From JAGQYP01 sp041392305 (GTDB lineage Bacteria > Bacteroidota > Bacteroidia > Flavobacteriales_D > Crocinitomicaceae): 64,000 nt of DNA. A program made the position numbers and the translations under genes. Below the pieces are notes generated by a model, which searched no databases, was not told the DNA's origin, and worked only from the letters and a program-made list of their open reading frames with translations. Below, in pieces: positions 16,408 to 25,514 of this stretch. Location: positions 243,544 through 307,543 of the forward strand of contig JAWKMJ010000002.1 in NCBI GenBank assembly GCA_041392305.1, given 5' to 3'. Each line of letters opens with the position of its first letter. Position 1 is the first letter of the stretch.

Positions 16408-19343
16408 GGGGGTTTTTATTTGTCTTGTTCCTTTTACTTCAAGGGCACTTTCTATTCGCTCAGCAATACAGCTTTGATTCCTATTCCACAAATTCGGGAT
16501 TGAGCCAATCTCAAGTTTATGATATTGTTCAGGATGAACAAGGATTTTTATGGATTGCGACCGAAGGAGGACTGAATCGATTTGATGGCAGAGAGTTCAA
16601 AATATTTACAGCAGAAGATGGTTTGATTCGTGATGCTATTCGCTCTCTACTGATCGTTAAAAACGAATTATATATTGGCTCGAAAGGCGGGGTTAGTGTT
16701 TATAGTAATAAAACGTTCAAGCAAATACCATTTGCAGAGGAGCATGAAAAGTTTCGTGTAGATTGCATTCAATTTTTTAATGATACACTTTTTGTTGGCA
16801 CAAATGGAGCCTCAATATTTTATATGGATAATAAGCAGTTATTGCCTTATCCTTTTTTCCCAAAAGATCAAAAAATACGAGATTTATTTGCAGATGAGGG
16901 GCATTTTTTAGTTACTACGAAGGAAGGTTTATACGTCAAAACCAAAGAATCTGGGTTTTTGCTAAGGAATAAAGACATTTCTTTTGGAAGAATAAAGAAA
17001 GAAAATGATCATATATACATAGGTTCCTACAAACCTACAGGAGTATATTCCTTTCAAGATAATAAGCTCAACAAATTGGATTTCTTGAAAGAAGTGGAAA
17101 CGATACGTGATTTTCAAATAAACGGAGAAAATTTATATGTGATCACAAAATCTGATATGGTTTGTTACAATCTTGTAAGTCAAACCAAAGAATATGAGGT
17201 TTCTTCTGAAAACGGAATGCCAAATGCTCAGCTATTAAGATTATTTAAAGATCGAGAAGCAAATTTATGGATAGCAACTGATGGCAAAGGATTTACTCGA
17301 TTTGTTGGTGAAACGTTTGTAAGTTATTCTACTAAAGAAGGTATAGGAAGTAATCAAATTATGTATATCACAAAAAAGGATTCAGTTTTCTATTTGGGAT
17401 CCTACAACAACGGACTGACGATTTGGAAGAATAAAAACGAACATAAAATTCTTAATGAGTCAAATGGATTACCAAGTAATACAGTTTGGACCATGTGCGT
17501 TGAAGATGAATACAATTTTTTAATTGGAACGCAACAAGGCTTAAGTATTGTCAGTCAAGGAAAAATGAAAAACTATTTTGAAAAAGATGGGTTGTATTCT
17601 GATAAAATTACGGCCATTGCTAAAATAGATCAAAACCAGTATCTGATTGGAGGACCGAATGGAGTGAATTTTTACGATGGAAAGGAATTCAAAAAAGAAT
17701 TTTTTGGGCAGCATTTAAATGTTTGGGTGAGAGACATAAAGATTGGGTTAAATGGAAATATTTGGTTTGCAACCTTGAACGGAGTTTACCTTTATGACGG
17801 AACCCATCTAATTCAAATCGGAGATAATCAATTTTTTAATGAAGTCAACGCCATAGATATTATCGACGATGATCTTGTTGTAATTGGCACGGAAAGAGGA
17901 ATTTATTTTGTTCAAAATAAGAAAATTTTAAAGCCCGATGTAAAGTTGTCCAAAACATCCAAAGAAGTAAATATGGTGAAGTACTTCGATGGAAATTTGT
18001 GCTTTGGTACTAATTCTGGATTCTATATTGCACAGCTAGACAAACCGACCTTAGAAGTTTCCGAATTAAAAAGATTCTCAGCAATTGATGGTCTACCAGG
18101 GTCAGAAGTAAATCTGAATGCAGTTTATGTGGAAAACAAAGAGATTTGGTTTGGAATGGAAGAAGCTCTGGTGAAATTTAGATATGATAAAATCCATGAT
18201 TTGGATGACTATATTGAACCCACAATTTCGATAGCGGATCTCAAAATATTTTTGGAAAATAAAGACCTTTCTGACTTCAGTACTTCTATTGGAACAGATG
18301 GACTTCCAATTGATCTTAAATTACCCTTCAAATATAATTATGTTACAATTGAATTCTCAGGGTTAAGTTTCAAGAATAATAATGAGCTAAAATATCAATA
18401 TAAGCTTGAAGGATTTGGGGAGGAATGGACTCCATATTTGGAAAATGATTTTGCCACTTTTACCTCCTTGTCACCTGGAAAATATACTTTCAAAGTAAGA
18501 GCAATCAATAAAAGTGGTTTAATTTCAGAAACGGCTTCTTTTTCATTTGAGATACTCCCACCATTTTGGTTGACATGGTGGTTTATTTCCTCATCCATTC
18601 TGGGTTTGATTGGAATTGTGGTATTCATTGTGAATTACAGAACTAAAATAATCAAGCAGAAAAAAGACAATGAAAACCTCATATATAAGTCTAAATTACT
18701 TCAGTTAGAGCAACAAAGTTTGAATGCCTCGATGAATCGACATTTCATTTTTAATTCACTGAATTCAATTCAATATTTTATTAATGTTTCTGATAAAATT
18801 TCTGCGAACAAATACCTCACCAATTTTGCAAAATTGATTCGGAAAAATTTGGATAGTACAACCAATGAAAATAATATGGTTGTTTTAAGTGATGAGATCA
18901 GTAGGTTAGAATTGTACTTATCGTTGGAGAGTATGAGATTTTCAGGGAAATTTGAATATAAGATTGAAATTGATCCCAGTGTGGATATAGATATTATTGA
19001 GGTGCCTTCCATGATGCTACAGCCTTTTGTTGAAAACAGCATAATTCATGGGATTTTACCAAAAAAGGAGAAGGGAGAGATATCCATTAAAATCTTTGTC
19101 AAAGATGAATTTATAGTATTTGAAATTTTGGACAATGGTATTGGAATCATTGAAAGTCAAAAATCCAAGAAAAACTATGATAGTGAACACGACTCAAAGG
19201 GAATGGAGATAACTGCAAACAGAGTAGATATTTTAAAACGTATTTTGAGAAAGGATTTAAAAATTGTTGGCCCGAATGAAATCTATGAGAAAGATGGGGC
19301 TATTTCTGGGACTCTAGTTCAGATCTATTTAAAAATTGATTAA
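16404..19343 (+). CDS. Sensor histidine kinase with periplasmic two-component propeller (LytS/YehU type)
   Basis: The 979-residue membrane sensor starts with GTG overlapping the upstream TGA. A signal peptide (residues 1-19) is followed by a large periplasmic seven-bladed-type propeller made of Reg_prop repeats (for example GLSQSQVYDIVQDEQGFLWI and GLPSNTVWTMCVEDE). Next come a Y_Y_Y Ig-like domain (about 630-715), one membrane helix (about 724-745), a short coiled coil and a His_kinase/HATPase_c module. The phospho-acceptor is H780 in RHFIFNSLNSIQ; the N box is NSIIHGI and the G box DNGIGI. The usual Pro before this His is Arg. It should phosphorylate the coupled LytTR regulator; the ligand is unknown. 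Confidence 0.93.
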   Translation: MRGFLFVLFLLLQGHFLFAQQYSFDSYSTNSGLSQSQVYDIVQDEQGFLWIATEGGLNRFDGREFKIFTAEDGLIRDAIRSLLIVKNELYIGSKGGVSVYSNKTFKQIPFAEEHEKFRVDCIQFFNDTLFVGTNGASIFYMDNKQLLPYPFFPKDQKIRDLFADEGHFLVTTKEGLYVKTKESGFLLRNKDISFGRIKKENDHIYIGSYKPTGVYSFQDNKLNKLDFLKEVETIRDFQINGENLYVITKSDMVCYNLVSQTKEYEVSSENGMPNAQLLRLFKDREANLWIATDGKGFTRFVGETFVSYSTKEGIGSNQIMYITKKDSVFYLGSYNNGLTIWKNKNEHKILNESNGLPSNTVWTMCVEDEYNFLIGTQQGLSIVSQGKMKNYFEKDGLYSDKITAIAKIDQNQYLIGGPNGVNFYDGKEFKKEFFGQHLNVWVRDIKIGLNGNIWFATLNGVYLYDGTHLIQIGDNQFFNEVNAIDIIDDDLVVIGTERGIYFVQNKKILKPDVKLSKTSKEVNMVKYFDGNLCFGTNSGFYIAQLDKPTLEVSELKRFSAIDGLPGSEVNLNAVYVENKEIWFGMEEALVKFRYDKIHDLDDYIEPTISIADLKIFLENKDLSDFSTSIGTDGLPIDLKLPFKYNYVTIEFSGLSFKNNNELKYQYKLEGFGEEWTPYLENDFATFTSLSPGKYTFKVRAINKSGLISETASFSFEILPPFWLTWWFISSSILGLIGIVVFIVNYRTKIIKQKKDNENLIYKSKLLQLEQQSLNASMNRHFIFNSLNSIQYFINVSDKISANKYLTNFAKLIRKNLDSTTNENNMVVLSDEISRLELYLSLESMRFSGKFEYKIEIDPSVDIDIIEVPSMMLQPFVENSIIHGILPKKEKGEISIKIFVKDEFIVFEILDNGIGIIESQKSKKNYDSEHDSKGMEITANRVDILKRILRKDLKIVGPNEIYEKDGAISGTLVQIYLKID

Positions 19344-19347
19344 TATT

Positions 19348-19378
19348 TTTGATTATTTAATTAATTTTCCTATATTTG
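19348..19378 (+). promoter_or_regulatory. Consensus promoter of the 82-residue lipoprotein
   Basis: TTTG (19348-19351), 19-base spacer, TATATTTG (19371-19378). It is an excellent match to the Bacteroidota consensus and lies only 6 bases before the ATG at 19385, so the mRNA has almost no leader. Confidence 0.7.
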
Positions 19379-19384
19379 GAGTTA

Positions 19385-19633
19385 ATGAAGACATTTAGAA
19401 ACATATTTGTAATTGTTTTTGCTTTAGGGCTTGTTGCAAGTTGTAGCAAGGAAGTGATAGTTCCTCAGGGAGCCATTGAAGGTCATTCAACGAAGAAAAA
19501 TGGTTCTGCTCAAGGAGAAACAAATACAAATAATTCTGTTAATCTAAATGATATCGAAGAGGGTGAAGTGAATATCTCAGGTCAAAATGACGGAGAAATT
19601 ACAGATCCCGAAAATGATTTGGATTTCGATTAA
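19385..19633 (+). CDS. Small acidic lipoprotein
   Basis: An 82-residue protein with lipobox (LVASC, near residue 20), then a low-complexity acidic tail rich in Asn, Glu, Gly and Asp (EEGEVNISGQNDGEITDPEND). I start at ATG 19385 because the upstream TTG alternative lies within the promoter -7 box. No known domain. It follows the histidine kinase closely but has its own consensus promoter. Confidence 0.7.
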   Translation: MKTFRNIFVIVFALGLVASCSKEVIVPQGAIEGHSTKKNGSAQGETNTNNSVNLNDIEEGEVNISGQNDGEITDPENDLDFD

Positions 19634-19771
19634 TTTTTCACTTTTATTCTATAATTTTCTTTTTATTTTACTGTAGAATTATTTATTCTATGGTTATTCT
19701 TGGTTAGTGCTTGGATATTAAACTATGCATCTGTTTTCCTACCTTTAGGAAAAACCCAAATATTCATTTTA

Positions 19772-21292
19772 ATGTCTAATAAAGCTTCATCTGATCTTTT
19801 TGAATTAATAAAATCGCTTTCAAAGTCGGAGAAAAGGTATTTTAAAGTTCTTTCCAATAAGCACATTATAGGAAGTGAGAACAAGTATGTGCAATTATTT
19901 GATTTCATTGAATCTTTGGTTGAATATGATGAGCAAACCGTATTGGATCATTTTAAGGGTGAAGCATTTTTAAATAAATTTTCAATAACAAAGGCACGCT
20001 TATATGATCGAATTTTAGATAGCCTTGAGCAATTTCATTCTACAAATAGTGTGGATGCTCAATTATATAAACTAATGAATAGTGCAGAGATTTTACAAAA
20101 TAAATCCTTGTATAAGCAGGCAGGTAAACTACTTAGGTCTGCAGAAAAACTAGCTCAAAAAAATCATAAATATGCGCTTTTAATGGATATTAGTTTGCGA
20201 AGAAAAAAACTCATGGAATCCCTAAATTATTCCGGTATTAATAAAGCAGAGTTAGACGCAATTTTAAATGAGGATAAACATCATCTAGCGAAACTTGAAA
20301 ATTATGTGATGTTATGGAATGTTAAAAGTGATTTGTTTTTTCATGTCAACAGAAAGAATAGAACAGCTATTACAAAGGATCTTGAAGAGGTAAGAGAAGC
20401 TATTGCTAGTTTGGATCGTATCCCCGAAATGGATTTGTTTTTTGATTCGCAATATTTGAAAAATCACATCAACTCAGCCTATAATTTTTACATTGGAGAA
20501 TTCAATAAATCTCTCGAATTCTTGCTTAAAAACAGAGGTTTATTTCGAAATAGTAAATCGAAAATTTCACAAGATCCAAATTTGTATATTTCTATCCTTG
20601 TGAATGCTGCTTTTATTGCTCACAAAATTGATTCAAAACAAATGTTTAAAGAAATATTCATTGAGCTAAGGACATTTTCTGAAACATATAAGATTTATTT
20701 AACTGAAGATCTTGAGATTAAAATGTTTACTTCAATAACCTCTTTGGAATTATCTCTTTTTATTAATTCAGGCGATTTTGATAAGGCACAAACACGCTTG
20801 CCAGAAATTGAGTCTCAATTAGAAAAATTTGATGAGAAGATCAATGTTGTAAGGAAGACTTTTCTTTATTTTCAGCTGGCTTATGTCCATTTTGGAAATG
20901 GTAATTTTAAGAGAAGTTTGTATTGGGTTAATCAGATACTAAACATTAATAGCCCTGAAATTGAAGAAATTATTGGTTATACTAATTTATTTAATCTCAT
21001 ACTGCACTACGAATTACAAAATGATCGACTATTACCGTACACACTGAAAGCAGTTGAACGATTTTATAGCAAGTTTTCGGATCAAAAATCTTTTGAGAGA
21101 CTCTTTCTAGAATATTTTAAGCAAATAATCAGAAAGGAAAAAGAAATAAATCGAAAGGAATTGTTCTATGATCTATACGAAAATATCCAAAAGTCAGATA
21201 CTCAGAGTAGCATACCCATGGAGTATTTTCGATTTGATTATTGGGTTGAAGCCAAAGCAAAAAACAAAAGTTTTGCTTCTCTTTTCAAGTAA
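19772..21292 (+). CDS. Large helical (TPR-like) hypothetical protein
   Basis: The 506-residue, probably cytoplasmic protein is built of helices with TPR-like spacing (for example LYKQAGKLLRSAEKLAQKNH and YFQLAYVHFGNGNFKRSLYW). The N-terminal motif LFELIKSLSKSEKRYFK is one I associate with a conserved family of flavobacterial proteins of unknown role. I chose ATG 19772 because that motif follows directly; the longer frame would add 24 hydrophobic residues. It faces thiL tail-to-tail with 3 bases between stops. No enzyme motif seen. Confidence 0.75.
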   Translation: MSNKASSDLFELIKSLSKSEKRYFKVLSNKHIIGSENKYVQLFDFIESLVEYDEQTVLDHFKGEAFLNKFSITKARLYDRILDSLEQFHSTNSVDAQLYKLMNSAEILQNKSLYKQAGKLLRSAEKLAQKNHKYALLMDISLRRKKLMESLNYSGINKAELDAILNEDKHHLAKLENYVMLWNVKSDLFFHVNRKNRTAITKDLEEVREAIASLDRIPEMDLFFDSQYLKNHINSAYNFYIGEFNKSLEFLLKNRGLFRNSKSKISQDPNLYISILVNAAFIAHKIDSKQMFKEIFIELRTFSETYKIYLTEDLEIKMFTSITSLELSLFINSGDFDKAQTRLPEIESQLEKFDEKINVVRKTFLYFQLAYVHFGNGNFKRSLYWVNQILNINSPEIEEIIGYTNLFNLILHYELQNDRLLPYTLKAVERFYSKFSDQKSFERLFLEYFKQIIRKEKEINRKELFYDLYENIQKSDTQSSIPMEYFRFDYWVEAKAKNKSFASLFK

Positions 21293-21295
21293 TTG

Positions 21296-22330
21296 TTATT
21301 CTTTGAAGTGATTCCAACCTTGTGCTTCAATCGGAACGGCTTGACCTTCTTTTGTCATCATATAAACTCCATTATTTGCGTCAGTGATGTGGCCAATCAC
21401 AGATAAATGAGGATTTCCTTTCACTTTGTCATAATCCTCTTGTTTGATGGTAAACAGAAGTTCGTAATCTTCCCCTCCATTTAATGCTGAAGTATAAGGA
21501 TCTAAATTGAAATCTACTGCGGTATGATAAGTATCTGGGTCTATTGGAATTTTTTCATCATAAATTGCGGCGCCTACATTCGAGGCTTGACATATATGCA
21601 ATAGCTCGGAAGCCAAACCATCAGATATATCAATCATTGAAGTAGGAATCAATTCCATTTTTTCCAATAATTCAACGATATCTTTTCTAGCTTCTGGTTT
21701 TAATTGACGCTCTAGTAGATAATCTTTGCCTTCAAATTCGGGTTGCGCTTGTGGGTTCGACTTGAAAACTTCTTTTTCTCTTTCCAAAAGTTGCAGTCCC
21801 ATGTAAGCCCCTCCAAGATCCCCTGAAACAACGATAAGGTCATTTTCCTTTGCTCCAGATCTGTAGACAATTTTTTTCTTGTCTACCTCTCCAATGGCCG
21901 TTATACTAATTCCCAAACCGGCATAGGATGAAGTGATATCTCCACCAACAATATCTACTTCATATTTTTCGGCCGCCAGCTTCATTCCATCATAAATTTC
22001 TTTAATCGCTTCCACAGAAAAACGATTGCCTATGGCTAAATTAATCAACACTTGTTTAGCTTGACCATTCATGGCATAGATGTCAGATAAATTAACCGCG
22101 ATGGATTTGTAGCCTAAATGCTTTAAAGGCTGGTACATCAAGTCAAAATGAATCCCTTGCATGAGCGTGTCTGAAGAGGTGATGGTAAAAGTAGTTTTAT
22201 TGCGCTCTAAAACAGCACAATCATCCCCGACACCCGCTATGGTGCTTGAATTTTTGATTTGAATATCTTCAGTAAGTTCTTTGATTAATCCGAACTCACC
22301 TAACTCGGATAGAGGCGTCGTTTTTTCCAT
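21296..22330 (-). CDS. thiL: Thiamine-monophosphate kinase
   Basis: Phosphorylates thiamine monophosphate to the active cofactor thiamine diphosphate with ATP. The 344 residues show the PurM-like fold: the N-terminal SELGEFGLI motif, metal/ATP site AGVGDDCAV, the second acidic motif IVGGDITSS, Gly-rich VVSGDLGGAYMGL, and DISDGLASEL. Its first 35 bases overlap the end of a lipoprotein gene in another frame, so expression is probably coupled to the two lipoproteins upstream. The thiamine diphosphate it makes is required by Dxs, encoded 8 kb away. Confidence 0.95.
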   Translation of the reverse strand: MEKTTPLSELGEFGLIKELTEDIQIKNSSTIAGVGDDCAVLERNKTTFTITSSDTLMQGIHFDLMYQPLKHLGYKSIAVNLSDIYAMNGQAKQVLINLAIGNRFSVEAIKEIYDGMKLAAEKYEVDIVGGDITSSYAGLGISITAIGEVDKKKIVYRSGAKENDLIVVSGDLGGAYMGLQLLEREKEVFKSNPQAQPEFEGKDYLLERQLKPEARKDIVELLEKMELIPTSMIDISDGLASELLHICQASNVGAAIYDEKIPIDPDTYHTAVDFNLDPYTSALNGGEDYELLFTIKQEDYDKVKGNPHLSVIGHITDANNGVYMMTKEGQAVPIEAQGWNHFKE

Positions 22331-22568
22331 CTTTCATCATTTGTTCTCCACACTTAATACTCTCTTCTCGGATTAAATCCCTTGCTCCTTCTTCATCCTG
22401 GTATTTCAATGCAATGGAATGCATGATCTCCTGACATTCGGAATCTTCAAATCCTTTTTCAGAAATGCATTCACAATGCTCTTTCATGTCCTCAGCAATT
22501 CTATCTTCCAGAGAACCACAGGAAAAAAGTAGACCTAAACCAACTAATAAGGCGATTTTATTCTTCAT
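22296..22568 (-). CDS. Small cysteine-rich lipoprotein (second of tandem pair)
   Basis: The 90-residue protein has lipobox LLFSC, then a domain with the C-x-C motif HCECIS, a Cys in DSECQEI and one in IKCGEQM. This is the same Cys order as the lipoproteins at 22568-22792 and 1883-2143. Start ATG 22568 shares a base with the stop of the preceding gene (TAATG), implying coupling. It overlaps thiL by 35 bases. Function unknown. Confidence 0.72.
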   Translation of the reverse strand: MKNKIALLVGLGLLFSCGSLEDRIAEDMKEHCECISEKGFEDSECQEIMHSIALKYQDEEGARDLIREESIKCGEQMMKDGKNDASIRVR

Positions 22569-22792
22569 TATTGACAATTTTCTAATTCATCCATGAAGTT
22601 CTTATATACTCTAGGTTGTTTTTCAATGGCTTTAATTTCATCTTTAAAATCCTCTTCACATTCCCCAATTAGGAGAACGTCTCCTTTAGCAGAAGAAATA
22701 CATTTGCAGTATTCTCGGGCCAATTCTTTCCCGTCATCAGTGGAACATCCACTTAAGAAAAGTACTATTGAAAAAATCTGTAAAAACTTCAT
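22568..22792 (-). CDS. Small cysteine-rich lipoprotein (first of tandem pair)
   Basis: A 74-residue protein with lipobox LSGC (Cys16), then YCKCIS (C-x-C), GECEEDF and a C-terminal ENCQ. It is shorter than, but parallel to, the next gene and the 1883-2143 protein. It begins the thiL transcription unit and has a -7 box 7 bases upstream. Function unknown. Confidence 0.72.
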   Translation of the reverse strand: MKFLQIFSIVLFLSGCSTDDGKELAREYCKCISSAKGDVLLIGECEEDFKDEIKAIEKQPRVYKNFMDELENCQ

Positions 22793-22799
22793 TCTGCTG

Positions 22800-22807
22800 C
22801 AAAGTTA
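22800..22807 (-). promoter_or_regulatory. -7 box of the lipoprotein-thiL unit (TAACTTTG)
   Basis: TAnnTTTG match ending 7 bases before the ATG at 22792. The nearest upstream TTTG is at 26 bases, longer than usual. Confidence 0.4.
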
Positions 22808-22881
22808 GACGGATTTACTGATAAGTGAACCTTCAAATAAGATTTCTTCTCTGAATTCTTAGGGAATAAAAGGGATTTTTC

Positions 22882-22913
22882 TTTGTGTCAATACCACATT
22901 TTTGGTAAATTTG
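22882..22913 (+). promoter_or_regulatory. Consensus promoter of the suf operon
   Basis: TTTG (22882-22885), 20-base spacer, TAAATTTG (22906-22913). It is a very good Bacteroidota promoter. Transcription would begin about 22918-22920, leaving a 40-base leader that contains the palindrome at 22929-22951. Confidence 0.7.
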
Positions 22914-22928
22914 CTGAACAATTTTGGC

Positions 22929-22951
22929 TTATTTAAATTTAATCTAAATAA
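22929..22951. promoter_or_regulatory. 23-bp palindrome, candidate iron/Fe-S regulator operator (suf)
   Basis: Arms TTATTTAAAT and ATCTAAATAA (9 of 10 positions complementary) flank TTA. The site matches the palindrome upstream of sdh (61698-61720) at 21 of 23 positions. It lies between the predicted transcription start and the sufA ATG, where a bound repressor would block transcription. The 7-1-7-like symmetry (TTAGATT n AATCTAA in ideal form) recalls Fur or DtxR type boxes, but the regulator is not identified. Confidence 0.6.
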
Positions 22952-22959
22952 GATTTAGA

Positions 22960-23283
22960 ATGATAAAAGTAACAGAAAGTGCTAAAAATAAGGCCTTGCA
23001 GTTGATGTCGGAAGACCACAAAGATGGATATTTTATCCGTGTTGGGGTAAAAGGAGGAGGATGTTCAGGACTCATGTACGACCTCGAATTTGACAATCAA
23101 GAGTCAGAGAGCGATAAGGTGTTTGAAGATAACGGAATGAAGGTAGTTGTTGACAAAAAGAGCTATTTGTATTTAGTTGGAACCACTTTGGACTATTCAG
23201 GTGGTTTGAACGGGAAAGGCTTCATATTTGTCAATCCAAATGCCAACAGAACTTGTGGATGCGGGGAAAGCTTCTCACTTTAA
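22960..23283 (+). CDS. sufA: Iron-sulfur cluster carrier SufA/IscA family
   Basis: A-type carrier that accepts Fe-S clusters from the SufBCD scaffold and passes them to apoproteins. The 107 residues have the three conserved Cys: C35 (GGGCSGLMY), C99 and C101 (TCGCGESF). The Gly-rich segment around C35 is typical. First gene of the suf operon, with sufB starting 9 bases later. The palindrome at 22929-22951 ends 8 bases before the ATG. Confidence 0.94.
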   Translation: MIKVTESAKNKALQLMSEDHKDGYFIRVGVKGGGCSGLMYDLEFDNQESESDKVFEDNGMKVVVDKKSYLYLVGTTLDYSGGLNGKGFIFVNPNANRTCGCGESFSL

Positions 23284-23292
23284 AAAGAATTT

Positions 23293-24738
23293 ATGGCGGA
23301 TTATACAGAAAACGAGTTAGCTAAGGATCTCGAAAATAAGGAATACGAATACGGGTTTACGACCAATATCGAATCTGAGAAAATTCCCAATGGATTGAAT
23401 GAGGACATTATCAGACTCATTTCTTCCAAAAAAAATGAACCAGATTGGTTGTTGGAATTCAGATTGAAGTCTTTCAAAATGTGGGAACAAATGGAAGAAC
23501 CAGATTGGGCGCATGTAAAATATCAAAAGCCAGATTTTCAAGGAATTTCTTATTACGCAGCTCCGAAGAAACAGAAATACGAGTCTTGGGATGATGTAGA
23601 TCCAGAAATGAAAGAAACCATGAGTAAATTGGGGATTTCACTGGAAGAACAGAAAAGACTAACAGGAGTAGCGGTTGATTTTGTGATGGATTCTGTTTCC
23701 GTAGCAACTTCCTTTAAAGAAAAATTATCCGAGCTTGGGATTATCTTTTGTTCTTTTTCAGAGGCCGTTCAGGAACATCCGGATTTAGTTAAGAAATATT
23801 TGGGAACTGTTGTTCCACAGTCGGATAACTTTTACGCAGCATTGAATTCAGCGGTATTTTCAGACGGTTCGTTTTGCTACATCCCAAAAGGAGTGAAATG
23901 TCCGATGGAATTATCCACTTATTTTAGAATAAATGAAGCAGGTACGGGGCAATTTGAAAGAACTTTATTGATAGCTGATGAAAATGCCTATGTAAGTTAT
24001 CTGGAAGGTTGTACTGCACCGCAAAGAGATGAGAATCAATTGCATGCTGCTGTTGTGGAGTTGATTTCTTTAGATGGAGCTGAGATCAAATATTCTACAG
24101 TTCAAAACTGGTTCCCTGGAGACAAAGAAGGGAAAGGTGGAGTATTCAATTTCGTTACTAAAAGAGGAATTTGCCACAAGGGGGCAAAAATTTCTTGGAC
24201 ACAAGTTGAGACAGGCTCAGCGGTTACTTGGAAATATCCATCTTGCATTTTGAAAGGGGATGATTCGGTTGGAGAATTTTATTCAGTTGCCGTGACCAAT
24301 AACCACCAAATGGCGGATACTGGAACGAAAATGATCCATCTGGGCAAAAACACGAAAAGCACGATCATCTCTAAAGGAATTTCAGCAGGAAAATCGCAGA
24401 ATTCTTACCGAGGATTGGTGAAGATTGATCGTAAAGCAGACAACGCAAGAAACTTTACTCAATGTGATAGTTTGTTGATGACGGATAGATGTGGAGCACA
24501 TACTTTCCCTTATATCGAATGTGAGAATCCAACAGCTCAATTAGAGCATGAGGCCACTACGTCGAAAATTGGAGAAGATCAGATCTTTTATTGTTTACAA
24601 AGAGGAATTGATGAAGAGAAGGCGATCGGTTTGATCGTAAATGGATATTGTAAAGATGTATTGAATAAGCTTCCGATGGAGTTTGCAGTGGAGGCGCAAA
24701 AATTATTAACGATTTCCCTTGAGGGAAGTGTAGGATAA
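23293..24738 (+). CDS. sufB: Fe-S cluster assembly protein SufB
   Basis: Scaffold subunit of the SufBC2D complex on which Fe-S clusters are built. The 481 residues fit SufB. A family N-terminal segment is followed by the right-handed beta-helix core (YIPKGVKCPMELSTYFRIN, YLEGCTAPQRDENQLHAAVVE, FVTKRGICHKGAKISWTQVE). The C-terminal region includes SLLMTDRCGAHTFPY and IECENPTAQLEHEATTSKIG. It lies between sufA (9 bases) and sufC (9 bases). Confidence 0.97.
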   Translation: MADYTENELAKDLENKEYEYGFTTNIESEKIPNGLNEDIIRLISSKKNEPDWLLEFRLKSFKMWEQMEEPDWAHVKYQKPDFQGISYYAAPKKQKYESWDDVDPEMKETMSKLGISLEEQKRLTGVAVDFVMDSVSVATSFKEKLSELGIIFCSFSEAVQEHPDLVKKYLGTVVPQSDNFYAALNSAVFSDGSFCYIPKGVKCPMELSTYFRINEAGTGQFERTLLIADENAYVSYLEGCTAPQRDENQLHAAVVELISLDGAEIKYSTVQNWFPGDKEGKGGVFNFVTKRGICHKGAKISWTQVETGSAVTWKYPSCILKGDDSVGEFYSVAVTNNHQMADTGTKMIHLGKNTKSTIISKGISAGKSQNSYRGLVKIDRKADNARNFTQCDSLLMTDRCGAHTFPYIECENPTAQLEHEATTSKIGEDQIFYCLQRGIDEEKAIGLIVNGYCKDVLNKLPMEFAVEAQKLLTISLEGSVG

Positions 24739-24747
24739 AATCAGATT

Positions 24748-25503
24748 ATGCTTAAGATTCAAAATTTACATGCCGAAATAGACGGCAAAGAGATATTAAA
24801 AGGCTTGAACCTTGAAGTGAAAGCGGGAGAAGTTCATGCAATCATGGGTCCAAATGGTGCTGGGAAGTCTACTTTAGCTTCTGTTTTGGCTGGGAAAGAA
24901 GATTATGAGATTACTGAAGGTTCGGTTGAATTTGAAGGAAAAGATCTTTTGGATATGGAAACGGATGAAAGAGCCAAAGAAGGATTGTTCCTGGCTTTTC
25001 AATATCCGGTAGAAATTCCTGGAGTTTCCAATATTAATTTCTTGAGGACTGCCATCAATGAAAAAAGAGAATATTTAGGACAAGAGCCTATTTCAGCAAA
25101 AGATTTCATGGCCATGGTTCGTGAAAGATCAAAGTTGGTTGAGTTAGATTCGAAATTGGCGAATAGATCTGTAAATGTTGGTTTTTCGGGAGGAGAGAAA
25201 AAGCGAAATGAAATTTTCCAAATGGCCATGTTAGAACCGAAATTATCTGTTTTGGATGAAACGGATTCAGGATTGGATATCGACGCTTTAAGAATTGTGG
25301 CAAAAGGAGTGAATGCATTGAAGAAAGAAGATACCGCTTCTATTGTAATTACGCATTACCAAAGACTTCTAGACTACATAGTTCCTGATTTTGTACATGT
25401 ATTGTATGATGGGAAAATTGTGAAGTCGGGTCCAAAAGAATTGGCTCTAGAATTAGAAGAAAAAGGATACGACTGGATTAAGGAAGAAGTCGTTAATCAC
25501 TAA
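24748..25503 (+). CDS. sufC: Fe-S cluster assembly ATPase SufC
   Basis: Cytoplasmic ABC-type ATPase that drives conformational change of the SufBC2D scaffold. The 251 residues contain Walker A GPNGAGKST, the Q-loop region (LFLAFQYPVEIPGV), a signature-like NVGFSGGEKKRNEI, Walker B LSVLDETDSGLD and the H-loop VITHYQRLL. The FSGGEKKRNE signature is typical of SufC. Eleven bases separate it from sufD. Confidence 0.97.
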   Translation: MLKIQNLHAEIDGKEILKGLNLEVKAGEVHAIMGPNGAGKSTLASVLAGKEDYEITEGSVEFEGKDLLDMETDERAKEGLFLAFQYPVEIPGVSNINFLRTAINEKREYLGQEPISAKDFMAMVRERSKLVELDSKLANRSVNVGFSGGEKKRNEIFQMAMLEPKLSVLDETDSGLDIDALRIVAKGVNALKKEDTASIVITHYQRLLDYIVPDFVHVLYDGKIVKSGPKELALELEEKGYDWIKEEVVNH

Positions 25504-25514
25504 AAAACATTCGA

